This document shows positions 50,291 through 59,178 of a DNA stretch of 64,000 nt, in pieces; position 1 is the first letter of the stretch; every line of letters begins with the position of its first letter. The stretch lies in the NCBI RefSeq assembly GCF_001652915.1, contig NZ_BBQI01000093.1, positions 1-64,000 of the forward strand. Direction: 5' to 3'. Both the position numbers and the translations under genes were made by a program. The notes under the pieces are model-generated. The model did no database searches. It saw nothing but the letters and a program-made list of their open reading frames with translations, and was not told where the DNA came from. Source of the stretch: Cupriavidus sp. D384. GTDB taxonomy: Bacteria > Pseudomonadota > Gammaproteobacteria > Burkholderiales > Burkholderiaceae.

Positions 50291-51193
50291 TCAGGCGGGA
50301 AAGACGCCCGTGGACAGGTAGCGGTCGCCGCGATCGCAGACGACAAAGACGATCGTCGCGTTTTCCACTTCCTCGGCAATTCGCAACGCCACGCACAGCG
50401 CACCGGCGGCCGAGATACCGCAGAAGATTCCTTCCTCGCGCGCCATGCGGCGTGCCATATGCTCGGCATCGGCCTGGGTGACAGGCTCCTGGCGGTCAAT
50501 GAACTTCGGATCGTAGATCTTCGGCAGGTACGCTTCGGGCCACTTGCGGATACCCGGAATGCGCGAGCCTTCGGCCGGCTGGGCACCGATAATCTGGATC
50601 GCCGGGTTCTTTTCCTTCAGGAAGCGCGACACGCCCGTGATGGTACCGGTGGTACCCATGGCCGAGACAAAGTGGGTGATGCGGCCCTCGGTGTCCTGCC
50701 AGAGTTCGGGCCCCGTGGTTTCGTAGTGCGCCAGCGGGTTGTCCGGGTTGGCGAACTGATCCAGGATCACGCCCTTGCCTTCGCGCTCCATGGTTTCCGC
50801 CAGGTCACGCGCATATTCCATGCCCCCCTTGACCGGGGTCAGGATGATTTCCGCACCATAGGCGGCCATGCTCTGGCGGCGCTCCAGGCTCAGGTCCTCG
50901 GGCATGATCAGCACCATGCGGTAGCCGCGGATGGCGGCTGCCATGGCCAGGGCGATACCGGTATTGCCCGATGTGGCTTCGATCAGCGTGTCGCCGGGCT
51001 TGATGCGGCCGCGCTCTTCTGCACGGCGGATCATCGACAGCGCGGGGCGGTCCTTGACCGAACCCGCCGGGTTATTCCCCTCGAGCTTGCCAAGGATCAC
51101 GTTGCCGCGCGCTTCGATGGCAGCACCGGGAATGCGCTGCAGTCGTACCAGCGGCGTGTTGCCGATGGTGTCTTCAATCGTTTTGTAGGCCAT
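50291..51193 (-). CDS. cysM: Cysteine synthase B
   Basis: A 300-aa PLP-dependent O-acetylserine sulfhydrylase of the CysM type, which makes cysteine from O-acetylserine and sulfide or thiosulfate. The PLP-lysine is in EGNNPAGSVKDRPALSMIRRAEERG, the substrate loop in EATSGNTGIALAMAAA and the phosphate-binding loop in SAMGTTGTITGVSRFL. The NPAGSVKDR form, rather than NP(GA)SSVKDR, favours CysM. The start is MAYKTIEDTIGNTPLVRL; an in-frame ATG ten codons upstream is possible. Confidence 0.93.
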   Translation of the reverse strand: MAYKTIEDTIGNTPLVRLQRIPGAAIEARGNVILGKLEGNNPAGSVKDRPALSMIRRAEERGRIKPGDTLIEATSGNTGIALAMAAAIRGYRMVLIMPEDLSLERRQSMAAYGAEIILTPVKGGMEYARDLAETMEREGKGVILDQFANPDNPLAHYETTGPELWQDTEGRITHFVSAMGTTGTITGVSRFLKEKNPAIQIIGAQPAEGSRIPGIRKWPEAYLPKIYDPKFIDRQEPVTQADAEHMARRMAREEGIFCGISAAGALCVALRIAEEVENATIVFVVCDRGDRYLSTGVFPA

Positions 51194-51289
51194 GGTGCGG
51201 GGTGGTCGGTTTTCGTCGGCCATTGTAATGCACCAACCTTACCCGCACCGGCGGCCGGGCCATTCCGCCCGCCGCAGGCACGTGCCGGA

Positions 51290-52615
51290 TCAGTGCGTCA
51301 GGCCCTGGTCTTCCGGATGACGGCTGCCAAGCAGGTGGTAAAGCAGGATGGCGCCGAATGTGGCGGTGCCGATGCCGCCCAGGGTCATGCCGCCGAACTT
51401 CAGCGTCAGGTCGCCCGCGGCCACGGTCAGCGTGGCGCCCACCGTGATCAGGTTGCGCGAGCTGGAAAAATCGACATGGTTCTGCACCCAGATACGGCCA
51501 GCCGTGGCCGAGATCAGGCCGAACACGACGATGGTCAGGCCGCCGATGACCGGCCCGGGAATCGTCAGGATCAGCGCCCCGAACTTCGGCGAGAAGCCAA
51601 GCAGGATCGCCACCGCTGCCGCCACCACGAAGATCAGCGTCGAATAGATTCGGGTGACCGCCATCACGCCCATGTTCTCGGCGTAAGTGGTCACGCCCGT
51701 GCCGCCGCCAGATGCAGACAGCATGGTGGCCACGCCATCGCCGATAAATGCCCGTCCGATATACGGGTCGAGATTGCGGCCCGTCATCACGCCGATGGCC
51801 TTGATATGCCCCAGATTCTCGGCCACCAGCACGATTGCCACCGGGGCGATCAGCAGCATGGCGTTGGCGTCGAAGACCGGCGTGGTGAACGCCGGCATGC
51901 CGAACCAGCTGGCTGCCACCACGCCGGAGAAGTCGATGGCCTTGCCCATGCCCATCAGGTTGGTTGCCACGAAATACGCCAGGTAGCCGGTCAGGCCGCC
52001 AAGCAGCACCGGCAGGCGCCCGAGCATGCCCGGTGCGCGCACCGCGATCAGGCCCACGGCCAGCACGGTCAGCAGACCCACCCACGTATCGAGCGCCGCC
52101 CCGCTGACCGCCTTGACGGCCACTGGCGCCAGGTTCAGGCCAATGGCCGCGACGATGGCTCCGGTCACCACCGGGGGCATCAGCTTTTCCACCCAGGCGT
52201 AGCCAACGGCCTGCACGACCAGGCCGATGATCGTGTACAGGGCGCCGGCGGCAATGATGCCGCCCAGCGCCAGCGGGATATTCGTGTTCGGGCCGCTACC
52301 GCTGTAGCCCGTGGCCGCGATCACCACGGCGATGAAGGCAAAGCTCGATCCCAGATAGCTGGGCACCCGGCCACGCACGCAAAGGAAGAACAGCAAGGTG
52401 CCAATGCCCGAGAACAGGATGGCGATATTGGGAGGAAAGCCCATCAGGATCGGGGCAATGGCCGTCGAGCCGAACATCGCCACCACGTGCTGGATGCCCG
52501 CAAGCAAGGTCTGGCCCGCCGGCAACCGTTCGTCGGGAGCGATCACGCCCTCGGTCTTCAGTCGCCACTTGGGCAGGAAACTCCCGTCGTCAATGCTGTC
52601 CTGGCCATTCGCCAT
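51290..52615 (-). CDS. Nucleobase:cation symporter (uracil/xanthine permease)
   Basis: A 441-aa NCS2/NAT-family permease with about 14 membrane spans. It carries QTLLAGIQHVVAMFGSTAIAPIL in TM1-2, and the characteristic Glu- and Asn-containing segments SASGGGTGVTTYAENMGVMAVT, close to UraA, and GPVIGGLTIVVFGLISATAG. This favours uracil uptake with protons, hence a UraA-like assignment rather than a xanthine carrier. A GGGAGAGAACAAC leader precedes the ATG. No pyrimidine genes are adjacent. Confidence 0.9.
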   Translation of the reverse strand: MANGQDSIDDGSFLPKWRLKTEGVIAPDERLPAGQTLLAGIQHVVAMFGSTAIAPILMGFPPNIAILFSGIGTLLFFLCVRGRVPSYLGSSFAFIAVVIAATGYSGSGPNTNIPLALGGIIAAGALYTIIGLVVQAVGYAWVEKLMPPVVTGAIVAAIGLNLAPVAVKAVSGAALDTWVGLLTVLAVGLIAVRAPGMLGRLPVLLGGLTGYLAYFVATNLMGMGKAIDFSGVVAASWFGMPAFTTPVFDANAMLLIAPVAIVLVAENLGHIKAIGVMTGRNLDPYIGRAFIGDGVATMLSASGGGTGVTTYAENMGVMAVTRIYSTLIFVVAAAVAILLGFSPKFGALILTIPGPVIGGLTIVVFGLISATAGRIWVQNHVDFSSSRNLITVGATLTVAAGDLTLKFGGMTLGGIGTATFGAILLYHLLGSRHPEDQGLTH

Positions 52616-52834
52616 GTTGTTCTCTCCCTGTCAGCGGTACGGCTGCGTTGCCGGTTCAATTATTGGTGTGGAAATCCGGGGTGCATGCCGGCGCCAGGCG
52701 CCGGCCGCAACGGCGATGCGCATGATACCCCGCACCCCGGGTGGTGCAAATCGGGACTGCCGCGTGCGTGCCACGCCAGCGAAGCACAACGCATACCAGC
52801 CCCGATCTGTTGACCCGCCGTGCCGCTGCCGCTG

Positions 52835-53272
52835 TCAGCGCGCCGCGGCAGCCTTCGGTGCAGGTTTCGGCGTGGGCTTGCCGTCCTTGCGGGCGGCCGG
52901 CGCCGTGGCGGACGCCTTGCCGAACGTCAGGCCCGCCTCCTGGAGATTGGCCGCCGATTTCGGCCCTACCCCGGGCACACGGTCCGCCAGGTCGACCGCG
53001 TCCTTGAAGGCCCCGTTCTTGTCACGTTCCGTCAGGATCCGCTTGGCCGTGGCCGGGCCGATGCCCTTGATCGTGCCCAGCGCCGCCTCGTCTGCGCTGT
53101 TCACGTCGACCGCGGCATGGGCCGGACCCGCGCCCGCCAGGGCCAGCATGAACGCCAGGGCCAGGCTGCTCCGCCGGCACGCGCGCAAGGCGCCCCGGGA
53201 CATGCTGGACAGGAAACCGGGAAACAGAGGCGCCGGCGCGCTTGCCGGGCCAGCGTTGTACATCTTGTGCAT
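52835..53272 (-). CDS. ComEA-type helix-hairpin-helix DNA-binding protein
   Basis: A 145-aa exported protein. A long N-terminal region ends in a signal segment (SSLALAFMLALAGAGPAHAA), followed by a paired HhH domain: VDVNSADEAALGTIKGIGPATAKRIL and FKDAVDLADRVPGVGPKSAANLQ. The tail is Lys/Pro/Ala-rich and may bind DNA. ComEA proteins bind incoming DNA in the periplasm during transformation. The ATG at 53272 has AAGGAG in place; the frame is open 45 codons upstream without support. An in-frame ATG at MSRGALRAC would give a shorter, more usual signal peptide. Confidence 0.85.
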   Translation of the reverse strand: MHKMYNAGPASAPAPLFPGFLSSMSRGALRACRRSSLALAFMLALAGAGPAHAAVDVNSADEAALGTIKGIGPATAKRILTERDKNGAFKDAVDLADRVPGVGPKSAANLQEAGLTFGKASATAPAARKDGKPTPKPAPKAAAAR

Positions 53273-53423
53273 CGATAAGACTCCTTTCCTTTTCAGTTGC
53301 AAGTCCGCCACCGGATGGCAGCGGAAGCGGTCAGGATAGGAGTCCGATCGGACGTCAGAAACGGCTGGACACACAAGTTCACAACACCCGCGCGTTTGTG
53401 TGTCCAACCGCCATATTGATGAT

Positions 53424-53457
53424 GCACTGCCGGACTTTTACGAGTCCGGCCAGTGCA
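53424..53457. other. Long hairpin downstream of hldD
   Basis: CCGGACT (53430-53436) and AGTCCGG (53443-53449) pair exactly around TTTACG, and the flanking GCACTG/CAGTGC extends the stem with a single bulge. On the minus strand it is 43-76 bp after the hldD stop, without a T-run. It may mark the 3' end of the operon mRNA. Confidence 0.5.
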
Positions 53458-53499
53458 ATCCGTGGCGCAGGCGCGACACGGCCTTTCAGGGCAGCGCGC

Positions 53500-54492
53500 T
53501 CAGGTACGGTCGAGCAGCCAGTTGCAGTAGCGGCTCACGCCTTCCTGCACCGTCAGGAACGGTGCCTCGTAGCCCGCCGAGCGCAGGCGCGACACGTCGG
53601 ACTGCGTGAAGCACTGGTATTTGCCGCGCAGCGCATCGGGAAACTTCACGTATTCGACCAGTCCTTCCTGCACCATTTCTTCCAGCGACAGGGGCGGTTT
53701 GTCCTCGGACTCGCGCAGGGCATTGACCACCGACACCGCAATATCGTTGAACGGCTGCGAACGGCCGGTGCCGAGGTTGAAGATGCCGGACTTTTCCGGA
53801 TGGTCCAGGAAATACAGGTTGACCTTGACCACGTCTTCCACCGACACGAAGTCGCGGCTCTGCGTGCCTGGCGCGTAGCCGTTGTACTCGCCAAACAGCT
53901 TGACGGTACCTTCGGCGCGGAACTGGTTGAAGTGGTGGAATGCCACCGACGCCATGCGGCCCTTGTGGAATTCGCGCGGGCCGTAGACGTTGAAGTAGCG
54001 GAAGCCAACGATCTGCGAGTGCGCGGACGGCAGCCTGCGGCGCACCACCTGGTCGAACAGGAATTTCGAATAGCCGTAGACGTTCAGCGGCTTTTCGTAC
54101 TCGCGGTCCTCGCGGAACATCGTAGAAGCGCCATAAGTGGCGGCCGACGACGCATAGAGGAACTGGGTGCCCTGCTCCAGGCAGGCTTCCATCAGCGCCA
54201 GCGTATAGCGGTAGTTGTTCTCCATCATGTAGCGGCCGTCCGTCTCCATGGTGTCGGAACAGGCGCCTTCGTGGAACACCGCACGCACATTGCCGAAATC
54301 GCCGCGCTTGAAGCGCTCGACAAATTCGGCCTTGTCCAGGTAGTCGGCAATCTCGCAGTCCACGAGGTTGTTGAATTTCTCGGCACGCGTCAGGTTGTCG
54401 ACCGCGACGATATGCGTCTCGCCGCGTTCGTTCAGGCCCTTGACGATATTGCTGCCGATAAAGCCGGCAGCGCCGGTCACGATGATGGTCAT
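53500..54492 (-). CDS. hldD: ADP-L-glycero-D-manno-heptose 6-epimerase
   Basis: A 330-aa short-chain dehydrogenase-type epimerase that makes ADP-L-glycero-beta-D-manno-heptose for the LPS inner core. The NADP-binding motif is VTGAAGFIGSNIVKGLNERG. Family segments include EGACSDTMETDGRYMMENNY, the catalytic YGYSKFLFD, and FRYFNVYGPREFHKGRMASVAFH. The C-terminal QSDVSRLRSAGY is typical. It follows hldA by 26 bp in the envelope-sugar run ugd-hldA-hldD. Confidence 0.95.
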   Translation of the reverse strand: MTIIVTGAAGFIGSNIVKGLNERGETHIVAVDNLTRAEKFNNLVDCEIADYLDKAEFVERFKRGDFGNVRAVFHEGACSDTMETDGRYMMENNYRYTLALMEACLEQGTQFLYASSAATYGASTMFREDREYEKPLNVYGYSKFLFDQVVRRRLPSAHSQIVGFRYFNVYGPREFHKGRMASVAFHHFNQFRAEGTVKLFGEYNGYAPGTQSRDFVSVEDVVKVNLYFLDHPEKSGIFNLGTGRSQPFNDIAVSVVNALRESEDKPPLSLEEMVQEGLVEYVKFPDALRGKYQCFTQSDVSRLRSAGYEAPFLTVQEGVSRYCNWLLDRT

Positions 54493-54518
54493 GGCGGATT
54501 CAGGCTAGCAGGCGCGCC

Positions 54519-55463
54519 TCAGGCGGCGCCAAACAATTCGGGATAAGTGACAACAGCGGTACCCAGCTTGCCGACGACGATGCTGCCGGCGCGGTTGGCG
54601 TGCTGCACGGCTTCCTTGAGCGGCACCCCGGCGCCCAGCATGGTTGCCAGCGTGGCGATCACCGTGTCGCCGGCCCCCGATACATCATAGACTTCGCGCG
54701 CCTGGGCCGAGACATGCAGCACTTCGGCTTCGGTATAGAGCGTCATGCCCTCTTCCGAACGCGTCAGCAGCAGCGCTTCGAGCTGCAGTTCGCGGCGCAG
54801 GTTCTGGGCGCGGATGGTCAGGTCGGCCTCGGTCTTCCAGGCTCCCACGACAGCGCGCATCTCGGCGCGGTTCGGCGTGATCAGCGTGGCGCCGCGATAG
54901 CGCGAATAGTCGTCGCCCTTGGGGTCGATCAGCACGGTGCGGCCGGCCGCACGGCCTGCCTCGACCATCCGGCCGACATGAGTCAGGCCGCCCTTGCCGT
55001 AATCCGACAGCACCAGCACCTGGTAGTCGTTGACCAGCGCCTGGTAGCGGTCCTGTACCGATGCCAGCACTTCGTTGGCCGGCGCGTTCTCGAAATCCAC
55101 GCGCAGCAGCTGTTGCTGGTGCGCCACCACGCGCAACTTGATCGTGGTGTTCAGGCTGGCATCGCGATGCAGATACGGCTGGACCTGGCTTGCGTGGAGC
55201 AACGCCTCCAGCGTGCGGCCGGGCTCGTCGTCGCCCACCACGCCAAGCATGCCAACCCTGGCCCCCAGCGCAGCCGCATTGCGGGCCACGTTGGCGGCAC
55301 CGCCCAGGCGCTCGTCGCTGCGCTTGATCTGCACCACAGGCACGGGCGCTTCCGGCGAGATGCGCTCCACATCGCCGAACCAGTAGCGGTCCAGCATCAT
55401 GTCGCCCACCACCAGTACCTGCGACTGGCGAATCTGGTCCTGCGGAATCGTGTTCTTGCTCAT
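54519..55463 (-). CDS. hldA: D-glycero-beta-D-manno-heptose-7-phosphate kinase
   Basis: A 314-aa PfkB/ribokinase-family kinase matching the kinase half of HldE (RfaE). It phosphorylates heptose 7-phosphate at C1 on the way to ADP-heptose. The N-terminal signature is VLVVGDMMLDRYWFGDVERISPEAPVPVVQ with RLGGAANVARNAAALGA; the C-terminal anion hole and base are DVSGAGDTVIATLA. The nucleotidyltransferase half is missing, so a separate HldC (RfaE2) is expected elsewhere. The start MSKNTIPQ has AAGGGAAG upstream; a start ten codons earlier is possible. Confidence 0.93.
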   Translation of the reverse strand: MSKNTIPQDQIRQSQVLVVGDMMLDRYWFGDVERISPEAPVPVVQIKRSDERLGGAANVARNAAALGARVGMLGVVGDDEPGRTLEALLHASQVQPYLHRDASLNTTIKLRVVAHQQQLLRVDFENAPANEVLASVQDRYQALVNDYQVLVLSDYGKGGLTHVGRMVEAGRAAGRTVLIDPKGDDYSRYRGATLITPNRAEMRAVVGAWKTEADLTIRAQNLRRELQLEALLLTRSEEGMTLYTEAEVLHVSAQAREVYDVSGAGDTVIATLATMLGAGVPLKEAVQHANRAGSIVVGKLGTAVVTYPELFGAA

Positions 55464-55535
55464 GAACTTCCCTTTGCGACTCTGCCGCGCCATGATGGCG
55501 CGGCCGGTCGGTCTGGCTACGCGGGTTGAAACGGA

Positions 55536-56909
55536 TCAGTGCGCTGCGGTGGAGCGCCCAATCGCGTGATATTCGATGCCGGCCTGGGCCATGGCATCCG
55601 GTTCATAGAGGTTGCGGCCGTCGATGATGACCGGCGTCTTGAGCAACGCACGGATCTGCGAGAAATCGGGGCTGCGGAACACCTTCCATTCCGTCACGAT
55701 CACCAGCGCGTCGGCGTCCTTCAGCACGTCCATCTGGGCGTCGCAGAACAGCACGCGGTCGATGCCGCCGGGGATGTCGGCCAGGTCGGTCTCCAGCACG
55801 CGGCGGGCCTCGTGCATCGCCACGGGATCGTGTACGCGCAGCGATGCGCCGCGCGACACCAGTTCGCGGGCCAGCACGCGGGCCGGGGCCTCGCGCATGT
55901 CATCGGTATTGGGCTTGAACGCCAGGCCCCAGACGCCGAAGGTTTTGCCGGTCAGGTCGTCACCGAAACGCTTGACCACCTTGCGGCCCAGCACCTGCTT
56001 CTGGGCGTCGTTGACGGACTCCACGGCTTCCAGCACCCGCATCGGCTTGCCATAGGCGCTGGCCGTGCGCATCAGCGCCTGCACGTCCTTGGGAAAGCAG
56101 GAGCCGCCGTAGCCCGCACCTGCATACAGGAAGCTGTAGCCGATGCGGGGATCGGAGCCGATGCCCATCCGCACCAGTTCGATGTCGGCGCCCACTTCGT
56201 CGGCCAGGTTGGCCAGCTCGTTCATGAACGAAATACGCGTGGCCAGCATCGAGTTGGCCGCGTACTTGGTGAACTCGGCCGACCGTACGTCCATGTAGAA
56301 CGTGCGCTCGTGGTTGCGGTTGAACGGCGAATACAGCTGGCGCATGATGGCCTGCGCGTGACGGCCGGCGGCATCGGGCGCACAGCCCAGCACGATGCGG
56401 TCCGGGCGCATGAAATCTTCCACGGCGGCGCCTTCCTTCAGGAACTCGGGATTGGACACCACCGAGTACTGCAGGTCTTCCAGCCCGCGCGCCGCCAGTT
56501 CCTCGCGGATCACGGCAGCCACGCGGTCGCCGGTGCCCACCGGCACGGTCGACTTGTCCACCACCACCTTGAAGCCGGTCATGTGGCGGCCGATATTGCG
56601 CGCGGCGGCCAGCACGTACTGCAGGTCGGCCGAACCGTCCTCGTCAGGCGGCGTACCAACGGCGATGAACTGCACGTCGGCATGCTCGACGCTGGCGGCC
56701 ACATCGGTGGAAAACGTCAGCCGGCCCGCCGCACGGTTGCGGTCGATCAGTTCCTTGAGGCCCGGTTCGTAGATGGGCACGCCACCGGCGTTCAGCAGCG
56801 CGATCTTCTTTTCGTCGACATCGAGGCAGAACACGGAGTTGCCGAGTTCAGCCAGGCAGGCACCGGTCACGAGGCCAACATAGCCACTGCCGATAATCGT
56901 AACTTTCAT
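55536..56909 (-). CDS. ugd: UDP-glucose 6-dehydrogenase
   Basis: A 457-aa NAD-dependent enzyme that oxidises UDP-glucose to UDP-glucuronate for surface polysaccharides or lipid A modification. The Rossmann motif is KVTIIGSGYVGLVTGACLAELG. The substrate and catalytic region is IGYSFLYAGAGYGGSCFPKDVQALM, with the nucleophile Cys in GGSCFPKD; SNPEFLKEGAAVEDFMRPDR is also conserved. The C-terminal UDP-binding domain has VWGLAFKPNTDDMREAP. It lies 39 bp after lapB on the same strand. Confidence 0.95.
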   Translation of the reverse strand: MKVTIIGSGYVGLVTGACLAELGNSVFCLDVDEKKIALLNAGGVPIYEPGLKELIDRNRAAGRLTFSTDVAASVEHADVQFIAVGTPPDEDGSADLQYVLAAARNIGRHMTGFKVVVDKSTVPVGTGDRVAAVIREELAARGLEDLQYSVVSNPEFLKEGAAVEDFMRPDRIVLGCAPDAAGRHAQAIMRQLYSPFNRNHERTFYMDVRSAEFTKYAANSMLATRISFMNELANLADEVGADIELVRMGIGSDPRIGYSFLYAGAGYGGSCFPKDVQALMRTASAYGKPMRVLEAVESVNDAQKQVLGRKVVKRFGDDLTGKTFGVWGLAFKPNTDDMREAPARVLARELVSRGASLRVHDPVAMHEARRVLETDLADIPGGIDRVLFCDAQMDVLKDADALVIVTEWKVFRSPDFSQIRALLKTPVIIDGRNLYEPDAMAQAGIEYHAIGRSTAAH

Positions 56910-56948
56910 TGCGGAAGCTCCAGGGAATTCGGGTTCGCTTGAGATGTA

Positions 56949-58181
56949 TTAGCCAAGCGCTTCGGAGCGGCGCGGCGCATAGGTCTCCCAGCGGTTGCAG
57001 CCGGGGCACTGCCAATAGAACAAACGGGCGCGGAAGCCGCATTCGCGGCAGGTGTAGCGGGCCAGGTTACGGGTGCGAAGCTGCAGCAGATCGCGGATCG
57101 CCGCCGTTTCCTGCGACTGGTCGTCCGGTTCGGCGGCCGCGGCCGTGCCATCGGCCGGTGCCTCGCCATTGGCGCCGGCAGGCTGCAGCGCCTTGTTCTC
57201 GGCCGCCTGCGCCTCGAAGTAGCGGGTCAGCGCCAGCAGCGTCGGCTGACGGCGCAACTGTTCGCGCATCAGCGCGGTCGCGGCCACAGGGCCGTTGGCT
57301 TCGAGTTCGGTGCGATAGGCGGTATCGAGCAACTCCGGCGCCAGCTTGGTCTTGAGCAGATCGCGCAGCCACTGCAGGGCCTTGCCCTGTTCACCCAGTG
57401 TCGCGTAGGCCTTGACCACGCGGTCAGCCACCAGCGGCAGATAGGCGGCATCCTGGCTTTCGATGCCCAGCCAGTGCTGCAGTGCCCCGGCCTGGTCGCC
57501 TGCCGCCGCAGCCACGTCGCCCAGCAGGATCGGCGCACGCACGTTGGCCGGGTTTTCCTCGCGGGCGCGGCGCAGCCATTCGACGGCCTCGTCCGGCTTT
57601 TTCTTTTGCAACGCGTCTTGCGCCAGTTCGCAGCAGAACTGGGCGATCTGCACACGATAGTCCTTCTGGTCCAGCGTCTGCAGTTCGCGCGCCGCGTCGA
57701 TGGCCTTCGACCATTCCTTCTCGACTTCGTAAAGTTCCAGCAGCACGCGCTTGGCGGACGCCGCATACGGGCCGGACATCAGCCGGCGCAGCGATTCCTC
57801 GGCGCGATCCAGCAGGCCCGCGCGCAGGAAATCCTGCCCCAGTTCATAGAGTGCGTGCTCACGTTCAGGCTCGGGAAGGTCTGGCCGGGTCGCCAGGTTC
57901 TGGTGCACGCGGATCGCGCGTTCGGTTTCGCCACGGCGGCGGAACAGCGCGCCCAGCGCAAAGTGCAGCTCGGTGGTCTCGGGGTCCAGCCGAGCCACTT
58001 CGACAAAAGCGTCGATCGCCTTGTCGGGTTGCTCGTTGAGCAGGAAGTTGAGGCCTTTGAAATACGAACGCGGCAAAGCGCCCTGTTCGCTCATCAGCTG
58101 GCGCAGGTCGAAGCGCGCAGCCATCCAGCCAAGGCCAAATACAAGCGGCAGCGCCAGCAGCCACCAGGTTTCAAACATCAT
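56949..58181 (-). CDS. lapB: Lipopolysaccharide assembly protein B
   Basis: A 410-aa LapB/YciM protein, which is anchored in the inner membrane and coordinates LPS synthesis with LpxC turnover in Escherichia coli. The N-terminal helix is MMFETWWLLALPLVFGLGWM. TPR repeats fill about residues 35-330 (for example KGLNFLLNEQPDKAIDAFVE). The C-terminal rubredoxin-type metal site is formed by two CxxC pairs (YTCRECGF and WQCPGCNRWETY). A Gly/Ala-rich insertion (about 335-355) precedes it. It starts 3 bp after lapA, so the pair is coupled. Confidence 0.93.
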   Translation of the reverse strand: MMFETWWLLALPLVFGLGWMAARFDLRQLMSEQGALPRSYFKGLNFLLNEQPDKAIDAFVEVARLDPETTELHFALGALFRRRGETERAIRVHQNLATRPDLPEPEREHALYELGQDFLRAGLLDRAEESLRRLMSGPYAASAKRVLLELYEVEKEWSKAIDAARELQTLDQKDYRVQIAQFCCELAQDALQKKKPDEAVEWLRRAREENPANVRAPILLGDVAAAAGDQAGALQHWLGIESQDAAYLPLVADRVVKAYATLGEQGKALQWLRDLLKTKLAPELLDTAYRTELEANGPVAATALMREQLRRQPTLLALTRYFEAQAAENKALQPAGANGEAPADGTAAAAEPDDQSQETAAIRDLLQLRTRNLARYTCRECGFRARLFYWQCPGCNRWETYAPRRSEALG

Positions 58182-58184
58182 GGG

Positions 58185-58508
58185 TCAAACTTTCGGACCG
58201 ACTACGTTATAGGGTACGCCCGGCTTGGCCTCGGGCGGCACGGCATCCACTGCCGGAGCAGTCCGGGCCGCGCCCAGGGCACGGCGCAGGCGCGCGGCCT
58301 CCATGCGCTGGCGCATCAGCCCAGGCGCCACGGCCGCCAACGCAGCCACGATGCCCAGCCCGAACGCCGCCAGCAGGATCAGGATCAGCGGCGCATGCCA
58401 GACCGCGCCAAAGAAGAGCTGCAGGTCGGCGTCGGCGGTATTGCGCAGTGCCAGCACGAACAGCAGCACGAACAGGACGATACGGAAGATCCAGGTGATG
58501 AGTTTCAT
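58185..58508 (-). CDS. lapA: Lipopolysaccharide assembly protein A (DUF1049)
   Basis: A 107-aa inner-membrane protein with two predicted helices, ITWIFRIVLFVLLFVLALRN and HAPLILILLAAFGLGIVAAL, separated by the short TADADLQLFFGAVW loop typical of LapA/YciS. The cytoplasmic tail is basic and Ala/Pro-rich. It works with LapB in LPS assembly. The ATG at 58508 is chosen because the family begins at this helix; a start ten codons earlier is possible. Confidence 0.88.
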   Translation of the reverse strand: MKLITWIFRIVLFVLLFVLALRNTADADLQLFFGAVWHAPLILILLAAFGLGIVAALAAVAPGLMRQRMEAARLRRALGAARTAPAVDAVPPEAKPGVPYNVVGPKV

Positions 58509-58677
58509 GCGGTGAATGCCTTCGGAACTTGAGTGCACAACCGGTCACGCGACAGCGTTCGGGCGCACCCGGCCAAGGATTCCCGGCATTGTAGCGGAAT
58601 CACTTCTCGCAAACGGTAACGATTGGTCGCCTGACGCCCCGGCCACCGCAGCCGCCGGTCATTATCGGCGCACAAAC

Positions 58678-58704
58678 AAAAAGCGCTCCCGGAGGAGCGC
58701 TTTT
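58678..58704. terminator. Bidirectional terminator downstream of ihfB
   Basis: AAGCGCTCC (58681-58689) and GGAGCGCTT (58694-58702) form a perfect 9-bp stem with a 4-base loop, flanked by A- and T-runs. It separates ihfB from lapA, which therefore probably has its own promoter in 58509-58677. Confidence 0.85.
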
Positions 58705-58734
58705 CTACAGACTTGCCAGTATGGCGAGCGTGCA

Positions 58735-59148
58735 TCAGGAACGGACCAGATTGAGCTGATTGTCCTCGTGCAGACCGGCCGAAGCCGATTGCGACGGGGC
58801 CAGAGACTGCCCTGCCTTGCCGTGCGGCGCCTGACCATTGCCGGTCGCGACGCCACCCTGTGGCGTGACAGGACGATCCACCCGTTCCCGCAACTCCTTG
58901 CCCGCCTTGAAGTGCGGCACCCGTTTTTCGGGCACCAGCACGCGTTCGCCGGACTTGGGGTTGCGGCCCACGCGAGGCGGCCGCCGGTTCAGACCAAAGC
59001 TGCCGAAGCCGCGGATCTCGATGCGATGGCCATCGGCCAGGGCTTCGGACATCGCGTCGAGAATCGTTTTTACCGAGATGTCCGCATCCCGCAGCAGCAA
59101 CTGCGGAAAACGGGCAGCCAGTTTTTCGACGAGCTCGGACTTGGTCAT
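58735..59148 (-). CDS. ihfB: Integration host factor beta subunit
   Basis: A 137-aa IhfB, the DNA-bending partner of IhfA. The family core is MTKSELVEKLAARFPQLLLR, EIRGFGSFGLNRRPPRVGRNPKSGERV and KRVPHFKAGKELRERVD, with the Pro of RRPPR at the DNA-intercalating tip. The core ends near residue 95, and a low-complexity tail of about 40 residues (TPQGGVATGNGQAP and on) follows; most IhfB proteins lack so long a tail. It lies 30 bp after rpsA, the conserved rpsA-ihfB order. Confidence 0.94.
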   Translation of the reverse strand: MTKSELVEKLAARFPQLLLRDADISVKTILDAMSEALADGHRIEIRGFGSFGLNRRPPRVGRNPKSGERVLVPEKRVPHFKAGKELRERVDRPVTPQGGVATGNGQAPHGKAGQSLAPSQSASAGLHEDNQLNLVRS

Positions 59149-59178
59149 GGGCGGTCTCGCTTCGCGCGGCGCTCTAAA

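Noticed and set aside
49937..52813. A 958-codon open frame on the + strand
   Set aside because: It runs through mltB in another frame and then opposite cysM and the permease gene. Low-complexity His/Arg/Gln composition marks it as a shadow of high-GC coding DNA.
55539..56942. A 467-codon open frame on the + strand
   Set aside because: It is antisense to ugd, which has all its catalytic motifs. The composition is that of a shadow frame.
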